The translations under genes and the position numbers were made by a program. A DNA stretch of 64,000 nt from Amblyomma americanum (lineage: Eukaryota > Arthropoda > Arachnida > Ixodida > Ixodidae). The notes below the pieces were generated by a model that worked only from the letters and a program-made list of their open reading frames with translations, ran no database searches and was not told the origin of the DNA. The stretch is taken from assembly GCF_052857255.1 (NCBI RefSeq), contig NC_135505.1, positions 57,283,368-57,347,367 on the forward strand. The letters are read 5' to 3'. Below are positions 1-11,139 of the stretch, in pieces. Each line of letters starts with the position of its first letter. Within the stretch, counting starts at the first letter, position 1.

Positions 1-189
1 TAACTGTGCAAACACATCGTGGTTATTGAACATCTTTATCGTCGAGCTAAAGTGCGTCTTCGCGCTCTTATTCATTGCCTGCCTCGGCTTCTTTTGGCCT
101 GTCGCCTACTCCCGATGAGACCGTTCAGAAAAAGGGAGATTTTACTGGTTTTGCCCCTTTCGATATAGGTGTCATGCCTCTGTAAGCTG

Positions 190-1360
190 ACGGCCATGGC
201 TGTCTACACCGAACACACGGCCCGTAACCTGGTTCCCCAGTTTGAGGTTGAAAACTTGCCTCTTAAGTCTTTTTTGTGAAAACGGTATAAAGCTTAACTC
301 GGTGACGCTGGTTCCTGTAGGCGATGGTGTAATTAAAATCAAAAACTCTCCTATGAACCAAGAGCAGCTGGAGGCTGCGGCCAGCTGATATCTTGAAATT
401 TCCGAGGTGGTGTCATTTGGCAAAAAAGACAATATTGAGGAAATCAGCTGACTTGTATGGTGCTCATTGCGCCTCTTTAGCCTCATCCCCATTGAAAGTG
501 TTTATTCCTGAACAACTTACCTGCATACCACGTATGATTCGCGGTGTGGATCCCTCCGCAACGCTAGGAGAAATTCTTGAAGGTTTCTATGGTGCCGGTA
601 CGTCATCGTATCAGTTTTCCGCTGTAACAGAGAGGCGGAAGGCTCCCCTATACCTTCTTGCACATGTGAGATCAAATTTTCGCCTACATCATACCGTGAT
701 GACTCACTGCGGCCCTTCCATAACAGTAAAAAAATTGCTGGAGGTTTGGTCACAGTTGCAAATCTTTCAGGCCACCAACGTGCTGCCGCGTTTGCAGTTG
801 TGACCATGTATCAGAGATTCCCATTTCTGAGTCGTTCAGCTGCTTCCTTTGCCACTCTGATCACATAACCACCTGCCAGAAGTGTGCCGATTAACAGAGC
901 GTCTTGGACATTATTCAGCGTGACAGGTGCTCGCACGCGGGTGCTTATGCCCTACTTGGCCGAAGACTGAACTCGTACGTACAACATTGCTCGCATGGCC
1001 GCTACTGATGTGGAGGCAAGCCTAACAAAGTCGGTTGTGCCTGCGCCGGAGAAGGCTGGTGTACTTGACCATATGATTAGTACGTTCAGCGATGCGTTGT
1101 CAAAAGCCATTTCCACGCAGGCTGCTTCATCGGCCTTGGGTACCGTAACCTCGTCTACCTTTCCTCCTTCCCATACAATTGCAGATAATATTCAACTAAC
1201 CCCCTCTTCTCCCTCCACGCCTGCGGGCGTAAATGACGCGCACCCAGTTTCTCTCCCTAACGCTTGTCAGTTAAATATTGAAATGATACCTCCTCCTCAG
1301 AAGCATCGTGCTTCCTCTTCTGATCCGAGTTCTAACCATCCGCATGTTCAGACCTTATAA
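190..1360 (+). pseudogene. Non-LTR ORF1 (gag-like) remnant, LINE-1A
   Basis: Residues MIRGVDPSATLGEILEGF (from about 532) match the MxGVDPxxxxxEL signature common in ORF1 of tick and insect non-LTR elements, just before the zinc-knuckle region. The downstream stretch about 780-960 is rich in Cys and His codons spread over several frames, consistent with decayed CCHC knuckles. The last part, 995-1360, is open for 121 residues, rich in Ser, Pro and Thr, and ends at a stop, as ORF1 C-termini often do. ORF1 proteins bind the element RNA. Several frame changes make it non-functional. The assignment rests on one good motif plus position before an endonuclease. Confidence 0.55.
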
Positions 1361-1389
1361 AAGTTCGTCAGAAATTGAAAATAAATCAG

Positions 1390-2170
1390 CTGCGCTGTAA
1401 GAGGTTGTTTCAGCCGTATTTTTAAAGCAATAATCGTGGCGGGAACATGTGCACTCCGCTGCAATTGTCGCTCTATCTCATCTTCTTTCAATGACGTATC
1501 GCAGTTTCTTCTTAAACTTACGCCAGACAATATTTTACTACATGAATCGTGGTCCTTTGACCATTAAAAATTAGTGTGAGTTTGGAACTGATCATCGGAG
1601 CGGCAGGGTTGCGGACTGGTTAACAAAAATATCAGCGGAACAGCTTAATTGTGCGACAGTGTCTGACAAATTTATGCGACCTGAGTGTGAGATACTTGCA
1701 GTTGAAATCCTTGTTCCGCAGTCTGCCTCCTGTTACAGTGGCAAATGTCTATTTCCCCGCACTCGTTCGAACACGGATGGGCTAGATACTTTACTGCGCA
1801 ATTACAAAATTGTAGGTCTGGCTAGAGGCTTCAATTCGCCATCATGTTTTTTGGGGTTTAAGAACAGGCTATAACGGGCATTTACTTTGGTCTTGGATGT
1901 CCGCAAATGATGTGCGCTATTAAAACAGTCGCGTCATATCTCACATGAGGACAAATTCTCATTCAGGTGTTTGTGTAACATCATCTGTTAATAGTATTTT
2001 GGTATCGTCGTGGTCCACAATTGACTACGGCACGTCAAGTGACCTCTACCCCATCACTTTCACCATTGCATGCTGTCCGCTTAGGGCTACCAGTTCCGCA
2101 CAAAAATTTGTCAGTACAACACTGTTCAAGAAAATTTCAGGTCCGGCATTCTTGACTGTTATCCCCTAGG
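1390..2170 (+). pseudogene. Non-LTR endonuclease remnant, LINE-1A
   Basis: The N-terminal part, in the frame near 1440-1545, reads CALRCNCRSISSSF and then a stretch ending in HESW. This matches the LQWNCRGL and QETW motifs at the start of the apurinic/apyrimidinic-type endonuclease domain. The C-terminal part (1945-2169) reads STIDYGTSSDLYPITFTI, the place of the normal SDHYPI motif. The catalytic His of SDH is Leu here and stops lie between the two parts, so the enzyme is dead. In an intact element this domain nicks the target DNA for target-primed reverse transcription. Confidence 0.6.
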
Positions 2171-2279
2171 ATAAATCTAACCGGGGTCGTCAAGTATTGA
2201 TTTCCGTTTAAGACGCCACTCGGCGATCAATCTTTAGAGATGTTAAAGATAACACTCCTTCGAGCTGGTAGAATGGAAA

Positions 2280-3660
2280 ATGCGGAAAAGCCTATTGGGA
2301 GGAGGGGGGGGGGGAGGGGGAGCTGAGAAATGCTGCATGAAAGAGACTACGCATAACCAGTGCCCAAAGGCCTGGGTAAATAACAAATTCTTCACAGGTT
2401 CTTTTAAAAGAAGGATATTTAAAGCTAAGGACGAATACAGTGCAAATCTTGACACCTATCTGTCTAACCCTGTCAATGGGAAGTCTGTCTACAGACACAT
2501 GAAACGTACTACCGGGCTGCCCTCTTCTGATATCACTCAATCCACAGTACTGCCCCTTCTGCAAGAAAAACATAAACTGGGGGCCATAGCTCATGGCCTT
2601 GCTGCGCGTTTTTTTGCTCGCACTACCTTTCCTTCAACTCAATTTCAGTTAGGTGCAGACTTCACTTAGGTCTCTATATCTGATTTAATTAAACTCAATT
2701 TCAATTAAGTGCAGACTTCACTTAGGTCTCTGTATCTGATTTAGTGTGTAGTTAAATTTTTGGACTTTGTGAAAACGAAATGGCGCAGTAAATGACTCAC
2801 ATCTCGGTGGACACTCGAACTGAGCCGGGAGAGAAGGGAGGATGGTGGGAGTGAAAGATAGGAAGAGAGAAAGAGGTCGTAATTGCCGGCAGCCTGCTGC
2901 TCCTGCGATTGATGGACTAAGAGTTGGCATGCTGAAAATACTAGTGAAAGATTTTGCCCCGGAACTCTTGCAGATTGTGAAATTAAAAACAGCGCAAATA
3001 TTTTATTGCTAAAAGACCAGGGAAAGGGCTTCAATCTCAACAATATTCTGATCTGACAATAGCTCTCACTTCAACTTCGGTTAAGTTTGAGGAAGGGGTG
3101 TCTTAAGACGCCTCAGCAATAATGTTCTGAACCTTCAAGGCTTTATCGAGGCTCACATTGGTTCCAAAGTGAGAGTTCGATTTTGACTACGCGCACATAG
3201 ATTTACAAAGACGTATTAGGGTTGCATTTAGAGAAAAAGGGGTATGAGCTTTGGTTACTTTGGATGTTGCAAAGGCGTATGACAACGCTGAACGCAGCAT
3301 TCTGGTTGAAAAACTAGCGTTTTTACAACCTCCTTGGTACCTCTTCGCGTTGAGAAGATAGTTCTTGAGGAACAGGTCATTTTCTTGAACTAAGGGCACT
3401 TAAAATTTTAACACATACACCCCCTCTAGAGGTGCCCAACAAGGCTCCGTTCTCTTGCCATTTTTCTTTAAAATACTAAGGCGTGATATCCCTGTTCACT
3501 CAGACGTCAAAATTTATGTGTATGCGGAAGATATAGCTTTTTTCGCTTCTAAATATCTTCACAACCCACATTAATTGTTCCAGAACTATTTAAATGCTCT
3601 GGAATTTTGGCTGGACAGCCTAGAGTTGACTTTTAATGTGAACAAGTAATGAAATTAGTG
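2280..3660 (+). pseudogene. Non-LTR reverse transcriptase remnant, LINE-1A
   Basis: The part at 2280-2669 has the sequence style before RT block 1, with NPVNGKSVYRHMKR. RT blocks follow at about 3240-3540: ALVTLDVAKAYDNAERSIL (the LDxxxAYD block), RGAQQGSVLLPFFF (the GxxQGSxLSP block) and YVYAEDIAFFAS in place of the YADD catalytic block. The second catalytic Asp-Asp is Glu-Asp, and stops separate the blocks. A G-run at about 2304-2320 and a 56-bp tandem duplication (2637-2748) add damage. The order and spacing of blocks make the family certain even though the gene is broken. Confidence 0.75.
2637..2748 (+). repeat. 56-bp tandem duplication inside LINE-1A
   Basis: Bases 2637-2692 and 2693-2748 are two copies of the same 56-base block (shared core GCAGACTTCACTTAGGTCTC) with a few substitutions. 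The same doubled block is present in unit B near 22834-22945, so the duplication is older than the 20-kb array. Confidence 0.85.
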
Positions 3661-4751
3661 CTTGCGCACTATTAATTTCCGATCATTCTGCAGTTTGAAA
3701 CAGTCCGCAGTTTCGCAAATTTTTTCTTCTTGCAGCCATCTGCACCACACTCGGTATATCATACGGATTGATATAATAATGAACTCTGTATACTGTACTC
3801 ATATCTTTCGAGATGCAGAGCTCAACAGTCTCTTAAGAGTGTTCACCAGTGAAAGTGTCCATACGAAATACATGGTAACTTTCAGAAGCTGTAGCGTGCC
3901 TAAAAATTGCTCGATTTTCATGAGGTCTGTGGCAGCGTTGTCTTCTTTAATGAATGGAGGAAATGTTGCAGACAGACATTATTTTCTAAGTTTCATTTTT
4001 TTTTTACAAATGAGAGGTAAATACCCACAAAAAGTGCACCTTTAGATAAGTCGGTCTTTCATGTCATCTCTTGAAAAAACTAAGCCAAATATCTGAATTT
4101 CGTCCGCAACATTTCCTTCCTTTTTCTTTCTTGATTCTCAAGACGCAATTTCCATTCATGTCGAGCGTAGTATTTGCGCTTTACAGGCTCTGAAATTTGT
4201 GTATGTATTTTCTGCGTGGATTTGAAAGTCGCGCCAAATTTGACTAGCGCGATGTGGCTCCATCTGACGTCAGAATAATTTGTCGCTACTACACACTACC
4301 ATAAGCCTCTTGGTTGTCTGTGTTCGTGCGCGCAGGTTTTTACTCAGAACTTGGACGGATCTGAGCTCTTTCTTTCCTTTTTTCTTGCTTGGGCTGTATT
4401 CGGAAAGGATTTCCAAGTTTCTTTTTTGATAGCGCACTTGGTGCGGAAAGGAAGTGGAATGCAAGGCCACACCCAGTTCCCCCTTTCTCTCCCGGCAGCC
4501 ACACAATAAGGCATTGTTAGTGCCAAAACACAGGATGGGGGCTCCCTATTCAAGACAGTGTGGTGAAAGAACAGCATTGTTCCTTGCCCAGCGCAAGGGC
4601 GCAGTGACCCAGGTGTCGATACAAGTCAAGAATGACGCTGCAAAGATTCCTCATAGGAGGGCCTCGAGCCGATAGCGGCGCTTACAAGAACCCACACGCC
4701 TGGTTGTTTGAAAACCGGTACTGGTACGCACGCCGAGCCGGGAGTCAACGG

Positions 4752-5068
4752 GTCGGGTCGAGTCAATTCCGCCGCAAGGGGTAGGTGACTAAACTCGACC
4801 CTGAACCAATGTGCTTGTAAACGCTGTTGGGTCGAAAAGCAGGGTTATTGAGAGGGAGGTGGATAAATGGGAACTTGCTTTCCACGTGCGCCGCCGCACC
4901 TCCGATACAGCGATGGCGTGCCTCAATCTTGGAGGCTGCTACAGCTTGCTCGACGCTTGGCGTCGCTTCAGCTGAACCGGTCTCGAATCGCTAAAATCGA
5001 GTTCATGCAAACACGCAGTGGTTGATTTGGATTGACCATGCTCAACCCGACCCCCGATTCGACCCGAC
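4752..5068. mobile_element. Possible small inverted-repeat element (unit A)
   Basis: GTCGGGTCGAGTC at 4752-4764 is matched in inverted orientation at 5056-5068 with 12 of 13 bases; a second inverted copy of the same core lies at about 5041-5053. The block is about 317 bp, GC-richer than its flanks and non-coding, so a MITE-like or foldback element is possible. I see no convincing target-site duplication. It recurs in unit B only because the whole unit is duplicated. Confidence 0.35.
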
Positions 5069-6599
5069 ACTATCAGGTTCATGTAAAGAGGGCTAATGGC
5101 GTACACTGATTGTCATGACGTAACGATTAACCTCCTTTCACTGAGGCACTTGCCAATCACCTGCGATTTCACGCTACACTCGCGGACCACTATGTATGCC
5201 AGTGCAACAGGCCACATCAAGGGGACAAAGGACCGTCTCCTTCCTTTTCCTGCCCAGCCCCTGCTGCACTGCAACTGCGACGTCATGAGAACAGGCCGAA
5301 GCCAACGTTCGGCTTTGGCTCCAAGCTAGTGAAACCAGAATGTGTCGGATCGGCATCCAAACATCGGTTCTCTAACGAATCTTTGGTCAAGCGTCGCTCT
5401 TTTTCCCGAATTCTCCTTGCGACCAGGCATATCTCTGGCAGAATGTTTGCGTTATCAGTGCAGGGGCTGTCCACTGTACGCGGGTGAGCACGGTTGCACC
5501 TTATCTGCAGAAAGGAGCTCGCGGATTTCCGAGGCCCCCAATCCAGAATAGACATCTCTGTGGTGGAAATAACGTGATGTCAAAAGTTCATGGCCTGATT
5601 GGCAAAATCATCTAGTTTTGCTCTTGAACCGGTTTCGCATGTGTCAAGCGTTCCCCAACCGTCTTTATTCTCTAAATTAAATACAGATACTGCGCCATTT
5701 CCTTTCCCCTAAAACCAATTATTATTATTATTAAATACGCGTCGATTTGCGCCACACCTAGTCGCACCTCCTGCACTAGGCTTCCAAAAGTCGCACATTT
5801 CAATCAGAAAAAAGCTCGGGAGGGGCGGTATATAAATACATATATAAAATTTATAATACATAAAAGTATACAATATTTAAAATATATAAAAGAACATAAA
5901 AAGTAGAGCTCACATTAAGAGTTTTTTCGAAACCATAGTAGGTGTGGAATGTTCGATTTCCAACCTCTGACGTCATGACAATTCAGGTGCCCTGCCGTTT
6001 TTGTGTTCAGAAAGAGCACACGCGGTTCGCGAAGCTGCAGCGGCTTTTTCCTATTAAATTGTAGTTTTTATTATTTTTAACAATAAACCACTACTAGCAA
6101 CTTTGCCCGGAACAGTTGGTAGTCGCTTGTGCAATGACGAAATTCGCGTTCAAAGTCACCACGAATAGCGACAGGACAATCTCAGTGCTTTTGCAAACCA
6201 CACATCTCATCCTTTTACCCAAGTCTGATTAGTTCCGTGGTGATATTATAAGCAGTGAAGGAGATATGAAACGAAGTATTTTTGCAGTAATTTAGTTACT
6301 GAAGTGACTATCGCCCATAAATAAAGTGAAGAATTTGCGACGCCGATTGCAAAAAACGTCCTCGGTGGTCATACCGAAGAGGAACAAGATAAGGCGCTAA
6401 AAACATCGACAACAACCCAGAATAATGTAGAAATAGTTGCGCCTGGCTGCATTCCTTCTAGATAACGCTGATCGCATCTCGCATAACAAAGTGATATTCC
6501 CGTGCGCCAACGGCTTGAACTCAAACAAGTAGTACAACAGTTTCGCGGCACTCCTATTCTCAAAGAAGCATCGGCCGGATGCTAAAACAAAAAATAAGG
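5069..6599. other. No gene recognised; AT-rich low-complexity core
   Basis: Only short, unsupported open frames occur. The stretch 5823-5905 is very AT-rich with TATA and ATAAA runs, and 5717-5732 has a short ATT repeat. Nothing here matches a family I know. Confidence 0.6.
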
Positions 6600-7250
6600 T
6601 CAACAGCAGAAAAGACAATGCAAAATAAACACTGGCAGTGTAGGCAATGAGAGAGCGAAAAGCTTTTCACAGAGGCCGCGTCGTCGAATCGGCGTCCACA
6701 CTCGTACACGGTCTCCAGGCTTGAATTGCCTGTGTCGGCAGAGGAATACGCGGAATACTGAAAAGCCAGCAAATGTGCTGAAGGTGTTCCTAAGGTGTGT
6801 CAAAAGATGACTCACATTCATCTGTTCTGGCTAGGCTAAACCAACGCTGCTTCTAACTGCAGGCTGTATACCCCACCCTATCATTGTAAATGTATTTTCG
6901 CAGAAAAGATGCGATTGAGCTTAGGGGGACCAAAACCGGAAAACGTACTTTTTCTTTTGGCAGCTGAGTGGTGGGTCACTGGAAAAAGGTTCATTCTGTG
7001 ACCACCACCCCTTTAGACGGGTTATTCTTATGTGCATCCGTCTCCCTGCTTTGGCAGGATTTACACAGAAAGTTATCGGCCCTACTTTCTGTTTGCAGAA
7101 GAACTAACACTTGCGTGTCGCGCTGGAGGAGATGTCGCGGTAGAATTTGCACACCTGAAGGGGTAATAGAAGTTCCCTCCTTTTTGTGGTACTTAAGTGC
7201 TGCCATCTATCGACAGAAAAAGTTCAAACCTGAGTTGCCTTGTAGCTGGT
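6600..7250 (-). pseudogene. Ty3/gypsy integrase fragment (unit A)
   Basis: On - the frame at 6600-6821 contains FKPGDRVRVWTPIRRRGL followed by CEKLF. This is a clear match to the integrase C-terminal motif PGDLVWVWTPIRRRGLSEKLL of tick gypsy elements; the same motif is well preserved in gypsy-3 of this window. Further right on -, 6991-7206 has CKSCQSRETDAHKNNPSKG, which resembles the CxxCQ end of the integrase zinc finger. The rest is eroded. No RT or LTR is visible next to it, so this is an old orphan piece with limits only approximate. Confidence 0.55.
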
Positions 7251-7259
7251 GAGCCCTCT

Positions 7260-9780
7260 TAAAAAGTACCTCGCAGTTGAAAACACTGGAAACTGATTCT
7301 AGCACCTTTGGACCTGAAGACAGCTGAAACCAAGCGGGCACACTAAATGTCAGTTAGAATCACTGATGTGCAACTTGCCATTCTGATAAGAGAAATACAT
7401 GCATGGAAATCTTTAAGTAACACGCGAAAAGAAATCGATGCGTGCTTATTTTAGGATTTGTAAACAATTTCCGGCCATATAACGGTTTTGACTATGTTCT
7501 ATGTTCTTCAACATTTTTATCCTTTATCTTTCTTAATGATATGTATTGACTCCAGAGAAATGTAATAGATCTTATGTTAATTCGCGAAGCTGTACTAAAT
7601 CAGTTTGCATTCAACTTTGGTGAAAGCGTATTACGAAGTACATAACTGAATGCTGAGGTTTTCAACATCTTCGATAATTTTTATTCATGACTGCCTCGTA
7701 CGGGCATCAAGCACAATCAAGCTGTCAATGGAAGCTTTTCTCGCCTGTTGACCCTCATATTTTGGATGGAAATAAAGCATCGAATCAAACATGCCAAAAT
7801 GAAGTGAAATTTCTGTGAAGGCTTTATAGTTTCCTTTGAAGCTGTTATGCGCCAATGATACTGATGTTAGAGACGACTAATTATCAAAATATTGCTATAA
7901 CTTGGCGATTCTTCTAAATGCATCAAGCGGAACTGCTAAAAAATATACCCAAATGTTTCTTGCAATCGAAAATAATGAGCCTTGGAAAGTACAGTCGCTT
8001 ACTATACGCTGTACGCAATCTAAGCATCCTTGTCTAGAATTGTGTTGGTGCTACCCGCTTGGCTTTATGTTTTCGAAAAGAAAAGAACAGGGCATCATAG
8101 GAGATGAAATAAAATGATCAAGGATGTGTTTATTATGAGCAAAAAAATAAGTTCCTTGGCAATATACAGACAAGGAGCCAAAGTCTCAAGACTACCGCAG
8201 AAGCCTGGGTACATTCATTACTCAGTGAGATAGTTTCAAGAAGAAACCAAATTAAGTGCTTGCGCAATGTCATAGCCCTAAATAAAATGGGCGCAATGTT
8301 GAGTGAAATAACTTTTCAGTGTCTTAAGTTGAATTAACAAATATGAGAACGGGCATTAGGTGTCGCACTAGCGATTATATTGCAGATACAAGACGTAAAT
8401 GAACTTGGGATTTAAAGAGTGAAAACGGTTATTAAACTGATCTTCCTTTTTACCCAGCTGGGTTATCTAAGCGAGAACAAAGCAACGCTGAAATTAAATG
8501 CTTCAGGACAGAAACGGTTCTTTTCCATCAAGTTACTTTTCTCTGCGATTGGACTTAGCAAATTAATTTGCACGAATAGCCTTCATTTTTTTGTCTGCAA
8601 CAGTGAAATACTTATACAATCATTTTGATCTGTTTTTTGAGGGTTGTGAAGGTAACGAAATAGCAGTTATGCCCCTGTTCGCAGCGTAATGTACTGCGAC
8701 GCTGCGACAGAATGTCGGCTGCACTTTGTGATTACTGCTCTTGAGGTGGTCGTCAAGTAGTGGTTCCAAGTTGACATTACGAACAGTAGCGACAAATGAA
8801 ACTGGTTCCTATTGCATTGTATTTGCTATATTTATGTTCGAAAAAAACAAAGTGCTACCACCAGAAGACCTGCCAATATCGCGACATAGCCTGTCCGGAC
8901 TCAAGGGTCCGGGTGATAAGTGATAAGCTGGGGTGATAAGTGCAAGGTGTGAGTGATCAAAAGCGCGTACTGAAGCTATTGTATATTGGTAAGGTCAACA
9001 GCGCCACATGTGGGGCTGGTGAGCTCAAGACGAAAGCTTTACTCAAGAAAAACTATTCCAGTTCTGTAACTGAATAGTCTGCACTAAGTACACCATAAGA
9101 AACAGTCGGTATTTGGAAAGTCTTCTTCCTAGCAGTCTCTAAAGGAAATGGTTTCCTACAGGCGCAATATTAGTACTTTTACGGAAGATGGAAAAGAATC
9201 CATAGCGCTTAGTGTCGGCGCCCAAGCGCAAAAAATATTTAAGACAAACACACCGATATGCTTTCTTTTATCAGTATCGTCAATCACGCGTACACCAAAA
9301 AACTTTACAAGCCGAACTGTTGGGAAACTTGAATGTGTTAAGGTGTTCTTTTTGCCAGTAAATGGGTGGAAAAGTAATCACCGTCGAGACACAACTGTGT
9401 GGGGGGGGGGGGGCAGCAACTGTTCTGAATAGCACGTAGTGAGTGCTGTTGGACATAGACCGGTAAAAGTGGTGAAAGACCGTCTTCCAAGGTTTTCCTC
9501 CATGACATAACTAATCGGGATGCGCTTGATAGCAACCATACTTCACAGCAGCAGCAATCACTTATATATTTCGATATCTCTTATGACACCAGTTTGTGTG
9601 TTTTACGCAATCTAATACTGCATGGTTGCTGTGGAAACTAAAGGTGCTACATAGCGTAGTGCATCATTCACGGTTATAAAATTTATTACTTTCGAAAAAA
9701 TAAATGTGTAAACATGATTGTCCATTTCTTGAACGCTTGCATGAAAGGTTCCAGAAGGGGTAGTGATCTATATTGCTACG
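7260..9780. other. No gene recognised (unit A spacer)
   Basis: About 2.5 kb of AT-rich sequence. Open frames are short (69 residues at 8419-8628, 94 at 9148-9432) and show no motif I can name. A run of 13 G lies at 9401-9413. I see no tRNA fold, TIR pair or tandem repeat of note. Confidence 0.55.
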
Positions 9781-9786
9781 GATAAT

Positions 9787-9862
9787 GTCCGGTGGGTGCG
9801 CGCTATCCGCACTTTGTTCGCCGCGATCTGTGCCTTGTGCTCCGGTCGTACTTGCGTCTGCC
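9787..9862 (+). repeat. 5' terminal-repeat remnant of gypsy-1A
   Basis: These 76 bases align with 14896-14965: both begin GTCCGG, share GCTATCC, GATCTGTG and CTCCGGT, and end CTTGCGTCTGCC. Direct repeats at both ends of the coding region are what LTR remnants look like. At 70 to 76 bp they are far shorter than normal LTRs, so either only part of the LTR is left or the outer part is too eroded to see. Confidence 0.6.
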
Positions 9863-10010
9863 AGGACATCAGCCCACGTAACATCTTTGGTGGATTTGTC
9901 GGTGCGCGATTTCCACGCCACGCAGCTCCGAAGCGGTCGTCAGGCTGTGCCTACTACCATCAGGGCTCAAGCTGGCGCGTCACGAACCAATTCTGCCGCT
10001 CCCTTCGTAG

Positions 10011-10735
10011 TGATGGCTCCTCCGCATGACCTCGGTACCTTTTCTGATAACTATGGCACCTATGTCGATGATTGGCTCAGCCTGTACGAACGAGTGAGCA
10101 GGTATAACATGTGGGATCGCACTGTGATGCTGGCGAGTACGATGTTCTATCTTAGCGGCACGGCCCAGATCTGCAACGAAACTGACGAAGACGAACTGAC
10201 GAGCAGGGACACGTTTAATGGAAAACGTCGTACTTTGTTTGAAAGTCCCGATGACCGGACGCTCTCCGCGAGAAAGCAGCTCACGTCACACGCCCAGTCG
10301 TCAACAAAAACTTATGTCGCATATATATTGTAGATATATTGGCGCTTTGCGACATAATTGACGCCGGCATGACTGAGTCCGACAAGGTGGGCCATGTTCA
10401 GAAAGGGATTGCGGATGATGCTTTTAATTTACTTGTTTGAAAAGGCTGTACTGCCGTCGATACAATCATAAAAGAATGCCGTCGCTTCGAGCAGGTTGCA
10501 AGTCTCCAAATTCCACAGCCATTCTCTCGGCTGCTTAATACAGCCGCCACCTTTTCCTGCGAGGAACAGCGATTATCGTTCCGCGAGTCCATCCGATGAT
10601 GTCCCTGTCGCCAACAATGTTACTCCGATTGTTCGCCGCGAACTGGAGGCCTTTGCGCCAGTGATGCCCCGCCCGCCTGCACCTGATAACTCTCTATCTG
10701 CCGTGTCGCTGATCCAGGCCGTCGTGCGAACGTAA
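10011..10735 (+). pseudogene. Ty3/gypsy Gag remnant, gypsy-1A
   Basis: The frame to 10333 contains MAPPHDLGTFSDNYGT then DDWLSLYERVSRYN and, near 10129, a stretch with FYLSGTAQ. This is the capsid N-terminal region seen in tick gypsy Gag (DLGTFSG, VEDWL, YERVS, FYLxGTA). After a stop at 10333 the homology continues in other frames: MTESDKVGHVQKGIADDAFN at about 10369-10430 and the ECRRFEQ region near 10477. Gag packages the RNA genome. At least two frame breaks make it non-coding. Residues before the MAPPH Met come from the terminal repeat and leader, so the first upstream ATG at 9773 is unlikely to be the original start. Confidence 0.75.
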
Positions 10736-11139
10736 CTCGCTAACCTGATCCTCCCTCAGGCAGTGTACACCATAAGAAGTCCGGACACCCACCAGCAACC
10801 TCTCTCTGTTTTTCGTCGCACCAATTATTCTCTGCCGCGTTACCGCCATTGCATTGAGTTGTCCATGATAGACGACCGCCCCATCTGCTTCCGCCGCTCT
10901 CTCACTGGCCGCATCGACCGCCATTGCAGCAGTCCATGGACTTCACCGTCCCATAGCGTCTTCCCCTCCTTCTATAATCTTGCCCCTTCCCGCAACTTCT
11001 CGCCACGAGCCCCGTCCGAACCATCTGATGGCGCCGTTCCCAAGCCGTGCCGATGATTCCCCCTCTCTGTCGCCGCAAGGCCTCCGCTCTCGTTCCGCAC
11101 AGGCGCCGTCCAATACCCGCTTCCATTAGGAAAACTAAA

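Larger units (their letters stand above)
1..4250 (+). mobile_element. Decayed non-LTR retrotransposon, unit A (LINE-1A)
   Basis: A degenerate non-LTR element of the Jockey/I/R1-like superclade read on +. In order I can follow an ORF1-like stretch (to about 1360), an apurinic-type endonuclease (about 1390-2170), the region before the RT (2280-2669), RT blocks (about 3190-3650) and perhaps a trace of RNase H near 4140-4210. Frameshifts and stops interrupt every domain, so it is a pseudogene. Its left part differs between units A and B far more than the rest. The 5' end lies before the window and the 3' limit is approximate. Confidence 0.7.

Noticed and set aside
3662..4045. 127-residue + frame present in both units
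   Set aside because: It lies where the thumb region of LINE-1 should be but shows no residues I can align, and its conservation between units follows from the duplication.
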